Source: Heliocybe sulcata
Lineage: Eukaryota > Basidiomycota > Agaricomycetes > Gloeophyllales > Gloeophyllaceae
Direction: 5' to 3'
Length of the DNA: 64,000 nt
NCBI GenBank assembly: GCA_004369045.1
Contig: ML213517.1
Coordinates: 717,008-781,007 of the forward strand
The notes under the pieces were generated by a model, which ran no database searches, was not told the origin of the DNA, and saw only the letters and a list, made by a program, of their open reading frames with translations. The position numbers and the translations under genes were made by a program. This document shows, piece after piece, positions 1 through 10,943 of the stretch (position 1 is the first letter of the stretch; every line of letters begins with the position of its first letter).

Positions 1-32
1 AAGTTGGCGCCTATGACCAGTTGCCACTCTAT

Positions 33-188
33 AGAGTGTATTCGCTAGGTTATTTACCGGAGAATTTGTGGAATACGGCTGCACGAGTTTTGGAATAAGA
101 TGACGCACCGGCTGGCTGTAACTGAATGCAAAGCCGCCACCAAGCCTTGCGACGCAACCAAACAACTTCAAAGTAACATTGCCACAGT
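33..188 (+). repeat. Left terminal inverted repeat of SWIM element
   Basis: Aligns in inverted orientation with 1332-1476. The outermost 28 bases differ at only a few positions; the middle part (about 60-125) is more diverged and has small indels, and the inner part matches well again. The match fades near GCCACA. Confidence 0.75.
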
Positions 189-275
189 TGTTCAGTAAAT
201 AAGATGTACAGTTGTATATTAGACTCAGTACAATACGGCATAGTGCATGCGATATACCCTACTGTCAGATTGCTA

Positions 276-1248
276 CTACCTCGGGTGATACCCCATTAAA
301 TTCCGTGATATCTTAGCTTCTCGACCATTGCGGGGCCAAGTGGTACCCCGTATGCGGCCCGTAATCTCGAGCCGCCGTACATCTTGCACAAGGTCGGCGA
401 CGTCCCGGCCAAGCCCAACACCGCTGTTCCGGTTTAAGATGCTATTCGTCCATATATGGTTTTTGTGAGGGATCTGTGAGCGAATAATGTCAGCGGCCTC
501 GGACAGCATGTCGGCGAGCTCTGCAAGCCGAGTTAGATCGTGCTGAATCTAGTTAAACAACTCAGAAGTTAGATGCCAGTAGAGTCAACAGAAAGTAGGC
601 GGCACTTACATCCTGCTCGTCGTCGCTGTCGAGATCCAGCTCAACGGCTGATGCCCGCCGAGCCCAGCTCTCGTCTTCGGGGTCGCGAACGACAAGAGAG
701 GGCTGTCCGCTGCTGGACCCCTCTTTCCGCTTTCCGAGCACGGCGGCGGCAACGTCAGTGATGAGAATACGCCACTCGTTGCCTACCCGTCCAGCCTTGG
801 AATCTCCCGCCCTCACCCAGACGTGGTCATCGTCGTCTGTTACATTGATCTTGGCAGTCCCGGCAGTGAGGTATTCGTCGATTGTCCCGGTAAGCTCAAC
901 GGCGGGAAGGAAGTCAGGGTGTCGATAGATCGGGGTAGTCCGTCGCCTAAAGACAGTCCTCCAGAACTTCGGATTTGGGTACGGGACCGCTTGAACTAGA
1001 TGCTTGCATAGGGCATGAGCATCGTACATCTGTCGCCCGCAGTTGCATTGCCACCGTGCGATGTCGGTCTCGTAGGGACGACTACTGACCGTGGCTGCTA
1101 GATGAGCCTTCCAACCGCGCTTGAGGTAAGTCTGGAATGAGGAGAGGGCTTTCGGGTGACCCGTACGCAGGTACGTGTTTCGCCGTCCGATCCAGTGTCG
1201 GGGAAGGTCGATGCCATACAGGGGAGGAAGGGCGTCCACAGAAGTCAC
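276..1248 (-). CDS. SWIM zinc-finger protein, two exons, start not clear
   Basis: Exons 1248-610 and 548-276 join in phase through a 61-bp intron (GTAAGT...CTAG), giving about 303 residues. Near residue 70 a CNCG...CKH pattern (C-x-C, then C-x-H about 12 residues later) is the zinc-binding core of a SWIM finger. The rest is unfamiliar: a basic N-terminal part, then an acidic DSDDEQD stretch at the splice site and a helical tail. The frame opens with GTG and no in-frame ATG precedes the finger; an upstream ATG near 1285 is in another frame. The start may lie in an unseen exon or the copy may be decaying. Its position inside inverted repeats suggests a transposon-borne gene; a function in transposition is inference. 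Confidence 0.6.
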
Positions 1249-1331
1249 AAGTGGGAGAAAAGCTCGCGAAAGAGGAAGGCAAACATCAACTTCAACACGC
1301 GCGCCAGAGCGTCGGAGTACACGTGATCGTG

Positions 1332-1476
1332 TTGTGGCGACATCACTTTGACATTATTTGGTTTGCGTCGCAAGGCTTAGTGGCGGCTTTGCATTCACTC
1401 TGGCTGTAGTTCTGGAAGAGCCTCACTCTATTCCATAACTACGAAATCCTGGTAAATAACGTAGCGAATACACTCT
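1332..1476 (-). repeat. Right terminal inverted repeat of SWIM element
   Basis: Reverse complement of this stretch matches 33-188 across its length with substitutions and short gaps. It begins about 85 bases upstream of the first sense codon of the SWIM reading frame, so the element's gene would be transcribed from inside or next to this repeat. Confidence 0.75.
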
Positions 1477-1479
1477 TAT

Positions 1480-2930
1480 GCCAATCAAATTACTGCTTTA
1501 TGTTCGTTCGACGGAACGCAATCTGAGTATGCATGTTTGGATTACTGACAGCAGCAGAGACCTCGGAATCGTAATAGATTCGCGTCGCTTAAAGTGTTGA
1601 GGACGAAAGCTAACCACAAACCGACAACAGGCGTTCGGCGGAAAGGCAAGCGACGCGACGTCGCTATAGTCGATCGACCGTGGTACTGAGGGCGTATATA
1701 TATTACAAGCACAAATTATCTATGGTTACTGTCGCGAAGTGGTGAACCGGGTAGGTAACCTCTTTTTGCGTATCAAGCCAATGCATATGTACATGTATCC
1801 CTTCAGTCGACTTTTATGTCATCTCTGATATTCACTGCCGATCTCTTTCAATTGAATATACTACATATGCATAGGACGAGCGAGCACTAGACAACGTACA
1901 GATCTAATTTGAGGGTAAAGGAAAATATCCTGGTTCAAGGAGCAGCCATCGGGCTCGAAAACGGAACCCGTTCCAATGTAAGGTATAAGCCTAATGAGGC
2001 CCCTTGCGAAGAATTAGTCTCATAACCAGCCTCCTTCTGCGATACTTGTGTTATGCTAGAATTGTACAGTATACAGTCAAGTACTTACCCCGGATCCTAT
2101 TACGCACTCTAAGGTCCCTCCGCCGTTCTTTTTCCTTCCCTGTCGTCATTAGCACCACCATCCTACAGACGCTTCCTGCCATAGAGGCTGGTCAAGAGTC
2201 TAGATAAGAGTTCTTCTTCACAGAAAGCAAGAGAAACAGATGCTGTATGTCGTTCGAGCTGTAACTGTAGGCCCTAAAAGGTGGCCTCGCTGCCACATCC
2301 GAATCGGGCAGAGCGACGCGGTCACGTGAAAGCGCGCGTTTGGTCCGGAGCGCGTCTCAGTCTCCTGTGCCGCTCTTTCTTCGAGGAACGAAAACAAGCA
2401 TCGTAACAACGCAGAGCTGCACAAATAACCAGTGTCTCCAGGACTATAGGCTATACATGCGCGCAATAGACAGACTACAACACGAGTATAGTTATATGGT
2501 ATTTCTACGACGCCTCGTCGCTGGAGACACGGATGAATTGAAGGGAACAATGAAGATTGAAACTGAGATAGAGGAATGCATAGGGCGGTTATGTACAACT
2601 ACTATACAGTATTCACAGTTAGCAATGCAGAAGGACGAGATGAGTCAAGCAAGAGGGACGGGATGCAATGATGATGCGGCCTTGAGCCACGGGAGTTGTA
2701 GATGCGAGTAGGAAAAAGCCAACTGTAGAGAAACAAACAATGAGGAGAAGAAGTGAATGGAAAGAAATAGATAGAAATAAATGCGAGACAGAAGAGCCGA
2801 AACGGTCATGTGGCATGAAGCAGTCGTTACATGCGTGCAAAACCGTGAATGTCATCCGAAACATCGGGAAGTCGGCTCGTAGTCTTGGTCATCGAAGGGT
2901 TATGTGCGAAGTAAGGGAAGAGCCTGAAGC
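1480..2930. other. Intergenic, about 1.45 kb
   Basis: No reading frame here has recognisable motifs or a convincing exon structure. Purine-rich sequence lies around 2700-2800. It holds the 3' flank of the KEN-box gene and the right flank of the SWIM element. Confidence 0.5.
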
Positions 2931-3819
2931 TTATAGCTCGAGGGCCGCCTCCTCGGGCGAGAGGCTACGCTCCCGCACGCGCCGGTACCGCTCGGCCGAC
3001 TTGGACGGCGACGAGAACGTAAAGTTGGAGTAGATCTGCTTCCTCTCTGGGGTCGAGAAGGACAGCGGTGCTTCAGGCTCGACGGAGAGGCCGCGGACGC
3101 GAGGCTTCATGCCGAACTCAAAGTCGCCGGGGATGAAAGAATCGCCAATCTCCGGCTCGAGAGACGTGTCCTGAGGAAGAGGTTAGTGATGGAGGCGATA
3201 TGATAGCTGAAGGTTTACTCACGCGGGGGAGCTTGGAAGGGGTGAGGGGCATCATGAGAGCACGGCGCTTGGTGGGCGAACCGTCCTCGTAAGCTTGCGT
3301 GACATCGGCGAGGGGAAGCACGGTCAGCTCGTAGCAGCGCGTATCCGCGTCGACGACTTCGACACGTCCCTCAGCCTCGCAGTCCTCAGCAACGACCGGG
3401 AGCGAGGGCGAGCGACTCTTGGACGCCTTCGGCTTCCGCGTCTTTGAGCCCTTAGACTTGACCGCCGACTCCTTCGACTTCACCGGCTTCTTCTTCTTCT
3501 CCACCTCCTTGATAGCCTTCACCGGCTTGCACTGAAGAGGCTGGGGTGGCTGGATCGCCTTCGGAGCGAGAGCAGCCTTTCGCTTCTTCCCCTTGACAGC
3601 GGGAGCGCCAGCGCGCAGGCCGGTCAGGGGGTCAATGTTTTCTTTCTCGTGCTCGGCAGCGAGAGATGCGAGGGTAGTAATGGTGGAGATGGAGTTGGAC
3701 GTGATGGAGGTGGTAGATGATCTCAAAACTCCACCTTTCGACGCGACTTTGGTCGTTGATGATTCGGCCACGGAGTTCTCGTCGACGAACACTGTGAAAG
3801 CAGATTTTCTCGGGGCCAT
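2931..3819 (-). CDS. Lysine-rich KEN-box protein, function unknown
   Basis: Exons 3819-3223 and 3170-2931 (52-bp intron, GTGAGT...CAG) give 278 residues. I chose the ATG of MAPRKSAF because it lies in frame and opens on a basic N-terminus; the earlier in-frame codon is not ATG. A KEN tripeptide in HEKENIDP near residue 60 is a classical APC/C degron form. A central block is extremely rich in Lys, Ser and Pro (KKKKPVKSK), several S/T-P sites occur (TPSK, SPTK, TPER), and the C-terminus is arginine-rich. This composition suggests a nuclear, cell-cycle-regulated, largely disordered protein. No domain is recognised; a securin-like role is possible but unproven. Confidence 0.7.
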
Positions 3820-5435
3820 TGTAGCTGATAGATCTGAGGGCGATGTATACAAGAAGTAGCGATGCGCTTGTCTTGAGGATGTTGTGTCCGTCGATGGCGA
3901 CCGATAAAGACAGAGAAAGGAGACGCGGATGGCTTTTGAGGTCAGTTCAAACTCCGCTAGATATTCCCACAGCGTAACCCACGCCGCACGCCGAAACGCG
4001 TCGCGTCGCGTTGACGCGTTACCTCACGTGTTTTGACGCGACCGCGTTGTGGGCGCCCGCATGCGTGGCGACCTGTTCTCCCTTTCCGTCCGCCATCTTC
4101 ACCCATGCGCGTTATTTGCTGCTGCATCCAGGTCTGCCTTTCACATCGTGAGTCTAAGGCGCTGCATCGGACTAAAAGTGTGCTGCCCGAGGAGCTGAGA
4201 CTCTTGAGAACGCCAGACCCGTCAGACCTCATCAGACGCGGATTTGCTTGAGGTGCAAGCACCTCGACTGAAAGGTAATACACTTGGCAGGGCAATATGC
4301 ACGCCTAAATTACTGCTGCCCCGCACCTACGGGATAAGTACTGGACACCCTTTTCTTAGGCTGCCCGATACGACTATGCTGACTTACAATATTGCTTAAG
4401 TGTCAGTGCAGTGCAGTGCTCCCTACTTGTCGTACCTCTTCCATCGACCCGCTTACTGCTATGCTGTCAAAGTTACCTCCAGATTTCGCCGCAGAATGGG
4501 CTTCCTATCATACACGGATCAATCACCTGTCCTGATCATCGTGGACCATGGATAGAGCCAGCCGACTGGACTGCAGGAGAGAGCTGCGCACACGTCGATC
4601 AACTTAATAGGGTTATCCGAAACTAACCTTGGAACAAGTATATTGCTGGAGCTACCGCTTCCTTCGCCCACGGACCCGTTCTCGAGGAACGTCGATTGCC
4701 TCGTTTCGTCCACCTTATTACTGGCCTGGACTCGGAACTCGGAAGTCCATTCTTGTTACGATTGCATCCTCCCATATTTCATGCAATAATTGCGGAGTGA
4801 CATCACCGCCGTCAAACATCATGTATAGCGGCTGCAGTACGTAAAATGCCCCTCTCATCACGGCTCGTTGACATCTATTGCAGTTCACGCCTTCGATGCT
4901 CAGGGCACCCGGTAATGGATTTACAAGAATGTACACAGCCTTATACAAGGCCTTTCAAACGCCCGAGGGCATTCGCTGTAGGCGGCAACGTGTATCTTTC
5001 AAGACTGCATTCGGGTTTGATCAAAGCCACGGGACTTGCCGATGGAAGCAAATGTGTCCCGCTGTCTCGGGTACGAATCTCGAGCACGATCTGGGCAGCC
5101 GATAAGATCCTAGGGCAAGCTCAAGGTCCATCCTATCCTTTCCACTAGTTCGCTCCAACCGGGACAGTGGAAGTGCTCGATATGTGCGGTACCACAGTCA
5201 TGCTCGGTCGATCACACTCAAGCTCGGAGAATATCTGACTTCTGCAGTGCGGAACTGCCGCGTCTGCTGCCTCATGCCCTACACGCTGTAACTGGACGTC
5301 AATCACGTTTATTACACCCTGTCCATTCGGTCCCCTTCTTTCGCCGGCCATATTAACCCTCAGTCTCTGAAGCGATTCGCTAGGCTCAACCTCCTCTTCG
5401 GAGCACTTTCTATTTGTCCTTACCCGTCGTCCGTC
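3820..5435. other. Intergenic, about 1.6 kb
   Basis: Upstream region shared by the KEN-box gene (leftward) and the kinase gene (rightward). Short frames on both strands around 4400-5150 and one intron-like stretch (GTACGT...TTGCAG, about 4837-4887) were examined, but no continuous coding model came out. Confidence 0.4.
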
Positions 5436-7671
5436 ATGCCGTCGAGGACTAACTCCTCCCCTTCCCCACCGGACCTCGGCACGTTCATCGATGATGGTGC
5501 CCTAGAGCTCGTCGAAGTCTTAGGCTATGGTGGTTATGGTGTCGTCTATCGCGCCGTCTCATGCGACAACACTTCCTATGCAGTCAAATGTCTTATTCAT
5601 GCTCACATGCACGACTCGTCTCGTCAGCGACAAGTCCACCTCCGCGAGATCTCTCTACACCAGCGCAGCTCTGCTCACCCCAACATCGTCACTCTGCACC
5701 GCGTGATCGAAGAGCATGATTACACGTGGATCGTCATGGACTATTGCAGCGACGGCGACTTGTTTTCTCAGATTCTTAACCACCGTCGCTATCTCGGGAG
5801 AGCGCGACTCATCAAGCGGGTCTTCCTTCAGCTGCTCGACGCAGTTGAATATTGTCACTCAGTTGGCGTCTATCATCGCGACCTGAAGCCGGAGAATGTC
5901 TTATGTTTTGACGAAGGCCTGCGCCTGACCATCACTGACTTCGGCCTCGCCACGACCGATAAGATCAGCGACGAGTTTCGCACTGGCAGTATTTATCATA
6001 TGAGTCCTGGTATGTTTTTATCTCGGCGTCATGTCGGCTTTACTGATCGTGTGTTTAGAGTGCAGGGGCGGCGCCTTTGCTCCCACTGGGACGTATTCTC
6101 CTATGTTCAATGACATATGGTCACTTGGTATCATCCTCCTTAACATCATTACTGGTCGAAACCCCTGGCGGTCCGCCGCCGACTCTGATCCAACATTCCG
6201 TGCCTACCTACAGAATCCCGCCGGATTTCTCCCGACCGTCCTTCCGATCTCCGAGGAGGTTAACGCCCTCCTGGTACGGACACTGGAGGTCGACTGGCGG
6301 AAGCGGATAACCCTTCCTGAGTTGCGCAGAGCAATCAAGGGAGTCCGATCCTTCTATTCCAACGACGTCATCTTCCAGGGCAGCATGGCTCGTTGTCCTT
6401 GGGAGGCAGACATCGATATCGAGAATGATTCGCAGGAGGAGGAGGACACTCCAGATGCGAAGTTCGTGTCGCACTGGAGCAAGGACACGGACTCGGAGAT
6501 GATTTTTGCGACCGCATCGCAGGTGGACTCCCAATGGCTGGCGAATTCACCCGCGGCTCCGTCGTGGGACGACTCGTTCATCCGTTCCGCGTCGCCCTCT
6601 CCAACATCATTGCGGAAACCTCGGTCGAGTCTCAGAACGCCGGCATCTACTCACTCCATGCCGTCGCCTGTGGGCTCGATACCTTCATTACCTGCTACAC
6701 CTCGTTATCACGACGCCGAGCTCGACGCCTCTTACGACATGGTGCCTGCAAAGCCCTTGCTCACCATCAATACCGTGTTTGGTCACACCGAATACGAAGT
6801 CGCGGACGCCAACGCTATGGTCTCTCCTGGATCATCAGCTATGCAGACGGCAATCGAGAGTGCCATCGAGAGTATGGCAGACGCTTGGGATTCGAGGTAC
6901 TTCTTTACCAGCGCCACGTCGCCCTCGAAGGAGTCGACGATGATGGAGTCTGCCATCGACGTCGGGTTGGACTTTGTCATGAACGATGAAGACGTACTCG
7001 ACACATGGACGTACTCCACGACGGAGGCGACCGAGTCTGTCGCCTACATGTCGTCTCAGTCGACGTCCTTCGGGCAGCGGAGTACCGTCACGGGCATCGG
7101 GCTCAACTTTCAGACGCGGTACTCTTCAGAGGTCGATGAAGAAGTTGTTGAGGACCGCAAGGCGCCCGTCTTCATACCCTTTCCTCAATCCGCGCGCAGC
7201 ATGTCGGTGTTCCAGTTCGATTTCACGCCGCAGCCAGTACCTCTGACGTCTCCTTCCCCGCCGTCCTCGATGAAGTCTCGAGACGGGAAGTCCAAGGGGT
7301 CCAGTATATTTAGTCCCATCAAGTCCGCTTTCCTCCGGTCCTTTTCTCCCACTTCCTTCACCGTGCAGCAGTCGTCGCGGGTGGAGAAGCAACGCCCCCT
7401 TACGCCTGGGTCCCTGTTTGATTCATCCAGCCCCTCCAGCACCGCCTTCCAGGGCTCGTCATCTCAATGCACTAACCCATTTTCTTCCCAATATCTGTCG
7501 TCGCCCTTATCGTCCCCCATGGTTACATCTCCAACATCGTCACCTCCTATGACTACAGCCATTTCGGCCAGCGTAGCTTGCCGGAAGGCTAGCACTTCAC
7601 GACTCCACAAAAGACGACGCTGGTTCTCCCTCTCTCGCGGCAGGCTCCTAGGAGCTGCTTGCGGCGCATAA
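5436..7671 (+). CDS. Ser/Thr protein kinase, Ran1/Pat1-Ksp1-like
   Basis: Exons 5436-6009 and 6059-7671 (49-bp intron) give 728 residues. The kinase domain covers about residues 22-305: glycine loop GYGGYG (30-35), AVK lysine 51, HRDLKPEN (147-154), DFG (168-170) and SPE, with the exon junction inside the SPE codons. The layout YHRDLKPENVL, the wording of the activation loop (TGSIYHMSPECRGG) and the long tail resemble fission-yeast Ran1 and budding-yeast Ksp1/Sks1 kinases, which act in nutrient and meiotic control. The C-terminal 420 residues are Ser/Pro-rich and without a domain, probably regulatory. All catalytic residues are present. Substrate and pathway are inference from the family. Confidence 0.9.
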
Positions 7672-8069
7672 TGCATTGCATTGGATTCATAATCACGCAT
7701 AACCTTATTCGATCACGGCTTGGAACGAACCTTAGATTATGACAGGCAGTCTGGCCGCTGTCCTCGCATTGCATCTACATGTCTGCATGGTTGCGTACAC
7801 TGGTGTACGATATTCAACGACTTAGGCGCATTTGTATATTAGCATAATCATCACTCAATGGATCCCATCACGTTCACGTACCTATCTGCATGTGCGTGCC
7901 GCACTATGGGCCTGAGATTGTGTGACAGGGTAAGTTAATAGCCTTCAGCCACGCGTTTTACTCGAGGCCCGGAAACGAGATTTCACTTCTGGCGTTTTTC
8001 GATCGTTGAAGGGATATCATGGGACCAGCAATAACATTCGAGAACAGCAATATCAAGTACGGGTCGAGT
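7672..8069. other. Intergenic between kinase and uS5m
   Basis: About 400 bp between two gene 3' ends that face each other. Probably holds both polyadenylation regions; nothing else seen. Confidence 0.5.
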
Positions 8070-9068
8070 TCACCAAGTCCGGAGAGGCACTAGTCTTCTG
8101 CCGCGCTCCCGCTCGACGTCACGGCTCGACCGTACACCTGAACCCTTGTCCAGCCTCCGCGCACCTCCCCCAAATCCATTGCCCATACCAAGCGGCGCGT
8201 TCCCGGAATGCAGCATCCGGAAGAGGGTCTTGATGACGTTCATCTTGTTCCGGCTCCCCCACACCTTCGCGCTGCAGTCTTTGATCCCGGCAGCCTTGAG
8301 AACCTGATGGATCTGGGACTGACAGGCCAGCCCGAAACCGACAGGTCGAGGCCGCAAGATAATTTGCGTCGCACCGAATTTCGAGTTCATCTCCGTGAAA
8401 ATGGTCCGCTCCTCGAAGCGCTCGACGAAGTCCATATTGCGTACGGCCTCCTTTAGAGCTTGCTCCTGTGCCTCGGGCACTTCCTCAGCCTTCCCCTCCC
8501 CATAGCCCACTAGGCCATTGCCATTGCCCACAACGACAAGGCACTGCATGCGCTGAATGCGCCCCTTGCCTGTTTGCTGTGTGACACGCCGCGTAACGAG
8601 GAGGTATTGGTGCAGCCGGTTAATCTCCTCCTTGGAAATTGACATCGTTATCTTCCAATCCACATCCTCCTTTCCTTGTTGTTTTTGCACATCCACGCGT
8701 TCATCGTCATCTACGTCTTCTAGCTCCCTGTTCATGCTCTCCAGAAACATGGAAGAGTCATTCCGGATAATAACTCTTGACTTGTGCTTCGCGCGTAACG
8801 GTTCGAGTTCCTCGGCCTGAAATGAATCGTAATATGGATGGTATGTCAAGAGGTTGGGGTATTCTTCCGGGTCTTCAAGCGCGTCATCTTCCTCGGGCTC
8901 TGCAGAGGCGGGCTGTGTGCTCCCGTCCTGGGACTCCGGGCTAGTGGTAGGTGGGCTAGGTGTTGAATAGGCGCGAACATATTTCGAACAAGACGACGAG
9001 GGGGAAGCTTTGCAGCTTGGGCGACTCTGTCGCAGGCCTGCCTTGCAGAGTTGGGCAAGCCTTTGCAT
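8070..9068 (-). CDS. MRPS5: Mitochondrial ribosomal protein uS5m (S5)
   Basis: An uninterrupted 332-residue frame, unusual here for having no intron. I start it at the ATG of MQRLAQLCK; the codon five triplets earlier is GTG. Residues 1-40 are Arg/Ser/Lys-rich with almost no acid, as expected of a mitochondrial presequence. An acidic spacer follows, then the S5 N-terminal RNA-binding fold (about 130-200: GNGNGLVGYGEGKA) and the C-terminal S5 domain (about 215-300: PRPVGFGL, IHQVLKAAGIKD, GSRNKMNVIKTLF). It is a component of the small mitoribosomal subunit. Its 5' end faces that of the PITH gene, with about 200 bp between them. Confidence 0.92.
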   Translation of the reverse strand: MQRLAQLCKAGLRQSRPSCKASPSSSCSKYVRAYSTPSPPTTSPESQDGSTQPASAEPEEDDALEDPEEYPNLLTYHPYYDSFQAEELEPLRAKHKSRVIIRNDSSMFLESMNRELEDVDDDERVDVQKQQGKEDVDWKITMSISKEEINRLHQYLLVTRRVTQQTGKGRIQRMQCLVVVGNGNGLVGYGEGKAEEVPEAQEQALKEAVRNMDFVERFEERTIFTEMNSKFGATQIILRPRPVGFGLACQSQIHQVLKAAGIKDCSAKVWGSRNKMNVIKTLFRMLHSGNAPLGMGNGFGGGARRLDKGSGVRSSRDVERERGRRLVPLRTW

Positions 9069-9274
9069 TCCGGCAGTGCACACAGATTAGCGTACAAGTC
9101 GAAAGTAGATTTCTCCTTCTATTGCTGTGGGAAAAGTGAGTCTAACCGCACGACTTCTCAGTCACTTTAAGCTCCGCTTCTGTAGCGTATTCCTGGTGGC
9201 TGGGCTAGTAGTCTGGTAGTGGAATGCATCACTGACCGCTTGCGAGGCCTGAGCATACTCAGTCACTTACTGTC

Positions 9275-10149
9275 ATGAACTCTAACGACAATTCCGAGAA
9301 TTCAGCCAGATCGCAACTGGTAGGCTCGGATATTGACAGCTTATATGGTGTTATCGACAAAGACAAGTAAGCTCGGCCGCAATAGGTCGCCTTACACTTG
9401 CAGACCTGTTTGTAACCAGTGAAGCCAAGGGTGTACGGGCTTAACCTGACCATTCCAGAGGACGCCAAAGCAGTCGTGAAGCCTTGGGATGAGCGCGAAG
9501 ACACAACCCTATTTGCGGAGTCGAATGTGGATGATCAAGTGCGCTTGATCACAACTCCTGATTACGCCCAACCACTGAGGCACCCGGCCGTCGTCTTGTC
9601 AGCTGATCATTCATGTACCCTTCACGCAGAACGTGAGGGTGAAGTCAATCCTAGTGAAGCTAGGTGCGTTGTCTCCTCGTCTTACTATTGCATGGTGCAG
9701 AACTCCGATTCTTACTGGTGTTCCCTCAGGCAGAGGCGACGTCGCGCCCCGCCGTTTACGGATATACGCGAACCATCCTACGATTGTCGACTTCGCGGAA
9801 GCGGAAGCAATCACTCCCCAGTTGGATCTATCGCTATTAGATGAAGCGGGCGTGACGGAGTATCCGTTACGCGTCGCTGCATTCGCCAACATCAACACGC
9901 TCTCGATATTCTTCGTAAGTATGCGACATCCTCTCACCGTGTCTCAGCGCTCACTGGACCTGTGTGCAGAGTGAGTCGACAGGAGGTGATGCCTCGAGGA
10001 TCTATTACGTTGGCTTCAAGGGGGACACGCGGACTCCTCGCAAGGAGGCGAATACGCAGATGCTCGTCCCTGCTGAGAATTCGGCGCAATCCCGGATCCT
10101 AGATAGAGTCATGGAGAAAGCTGGAGCTAAGCAGACTACAGCGCGATAG
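9275..10149 (+). CDS. PITH-domain protein (PITHD1 / TXNL1 C-terminal-like)
   Basis: Five exons (9275-9366, 9430-9538, 9603-9663, 9730-9914, 9970-10149) give 208 residues, all phases consistent. Nearly the whole protein is a PITH domain: SLYGVIDKD at the start, KPWDEREDTT and FAESNVDDQ, then RRLRIYANHPTIVDFAEAE, EYPLRVAAFANI and the C-terminal RIYYVGFKGDTR with KEANTQ. In thioredoxin-like protein 1 this module binds the 26S proteasome lid; the free-standing form (PITHD1) has no thioredoxin domain, and none is visible here. The start ATG is the first in frame, but a short upstream exon cannot be excluded, since family members often carry a His/Gly-rich leader. Cytosol or nucleus by family. Confidence 0.9.
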
Positions 10150-10943
10150 TTCTCTTTGACTAGGCAGAGCTGGTTAGGCCTCAGGCTTGGTGTATTTGCG
10201 GATATTTGCGTTAGGCTGTCGCTATAACGCTGTGCAAGATTCAGGTGAGAATATCGCGAACATGGGTGGTGACCTGCCTATGAGGTGAGGCAAATTGCCG
10301 TTCTTACTTGAAGAATGGTTACCCAAGTACAAATAATCCACACTCATGCCTCTCGACCCTATTCAGCAAGTAAGTTACTTGATATATCATGATTCAAGTT
10401 ATTTGATTTCTATGAAGCTTACATACATCTATCGTTCTCCCAACACTTCATTTACCCATAATTCTGGTCCACCCCGTCCACGAGGTTTGCGCTTTATCTG
10501 CTATGCAGCGAGCCTTGAGCTCGGCACTGCACAGGCACCAACATACTATATGGCTTATGGGCCGTCAACATTCTACTCTGCCAATCATTATTCGAGGGGC
10601 AATATTTACTGGCTTTGAAGGTATTCTCCTTACTCTTCTGAAGGAGAGTGCCTCCCTTCATCGATAAGTTGGGTCAGAGCTCTTTCGCCTTGTCATCTCT
10701 CATTCCAAGTTGACTCGGGCAGTGTCCTGACCAAGTCACGACACCTCAGGGTCATCTGCCAGCACGAACACGTACTGAAACAGCTGCCATCATGCCATTC
10801 GTCGATGTCTGAAGCCATATACCTACTGATCCGACGTTTTTCCGGGGTCCAATACATCCGCCGCTTGCGATGGAGTTCTTGCTTGCCTCTGACTGCGTAC
10901 GGATATAACTACCTCGTCTTCGAGCTTGAGGTTCAGGATCCCC
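10150..10943. other. Intergenic, about 0.8 kb
   Basis: Between the PITH and MFS genes, both rightward. Contains a short 90-codon open stretch without motifs that I do not regard as a gene. Confidence 0.45.

Larger units (their letters stand above)
33..1476 (-). mobile_element. Candidate TIR DNA transposon carrying a SWIM zinc-finger gene
   Basis: About 1.44 kb lies between two imperfect inverted repeats of roughly 145-155 bp (33-188 and 1332-1476). Their outer ends both read AGAGTGTATTCGCTA inward, and a second well-matched block (GCAAAGCCGCCAC/TAAGCC) lies further in. The trinucleotide TAT abuts both outer edges (30-32 and 1477-1479), which could be a 3-bp target duplication or chance. A single two-exon SWIM-finger gene fills the interior on the minus strand and stays inside the repeats. 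SWIM fingers are known from MULE-type transposases, but no DDE domain is visible, so this is either a non-autonomous element or an unfamiliar type. Confidence 0.7.

Noticed and set aside
33-1476. Assignment of the TIR element to CACTA because CACT occurs at the right edge
   Set aside because: CACTA elements begin with CACT(A/G) reading inward at both ends; here the inward sequence is AGAGTG, so the match is in the wrong direction.
6506-7442. Several long open stretches in other frames within the kinase gene
   Set aside because: Shadows of a GC-rich, Ser/Pro-rich coding exon; the kinase frame is continuous and conserved.
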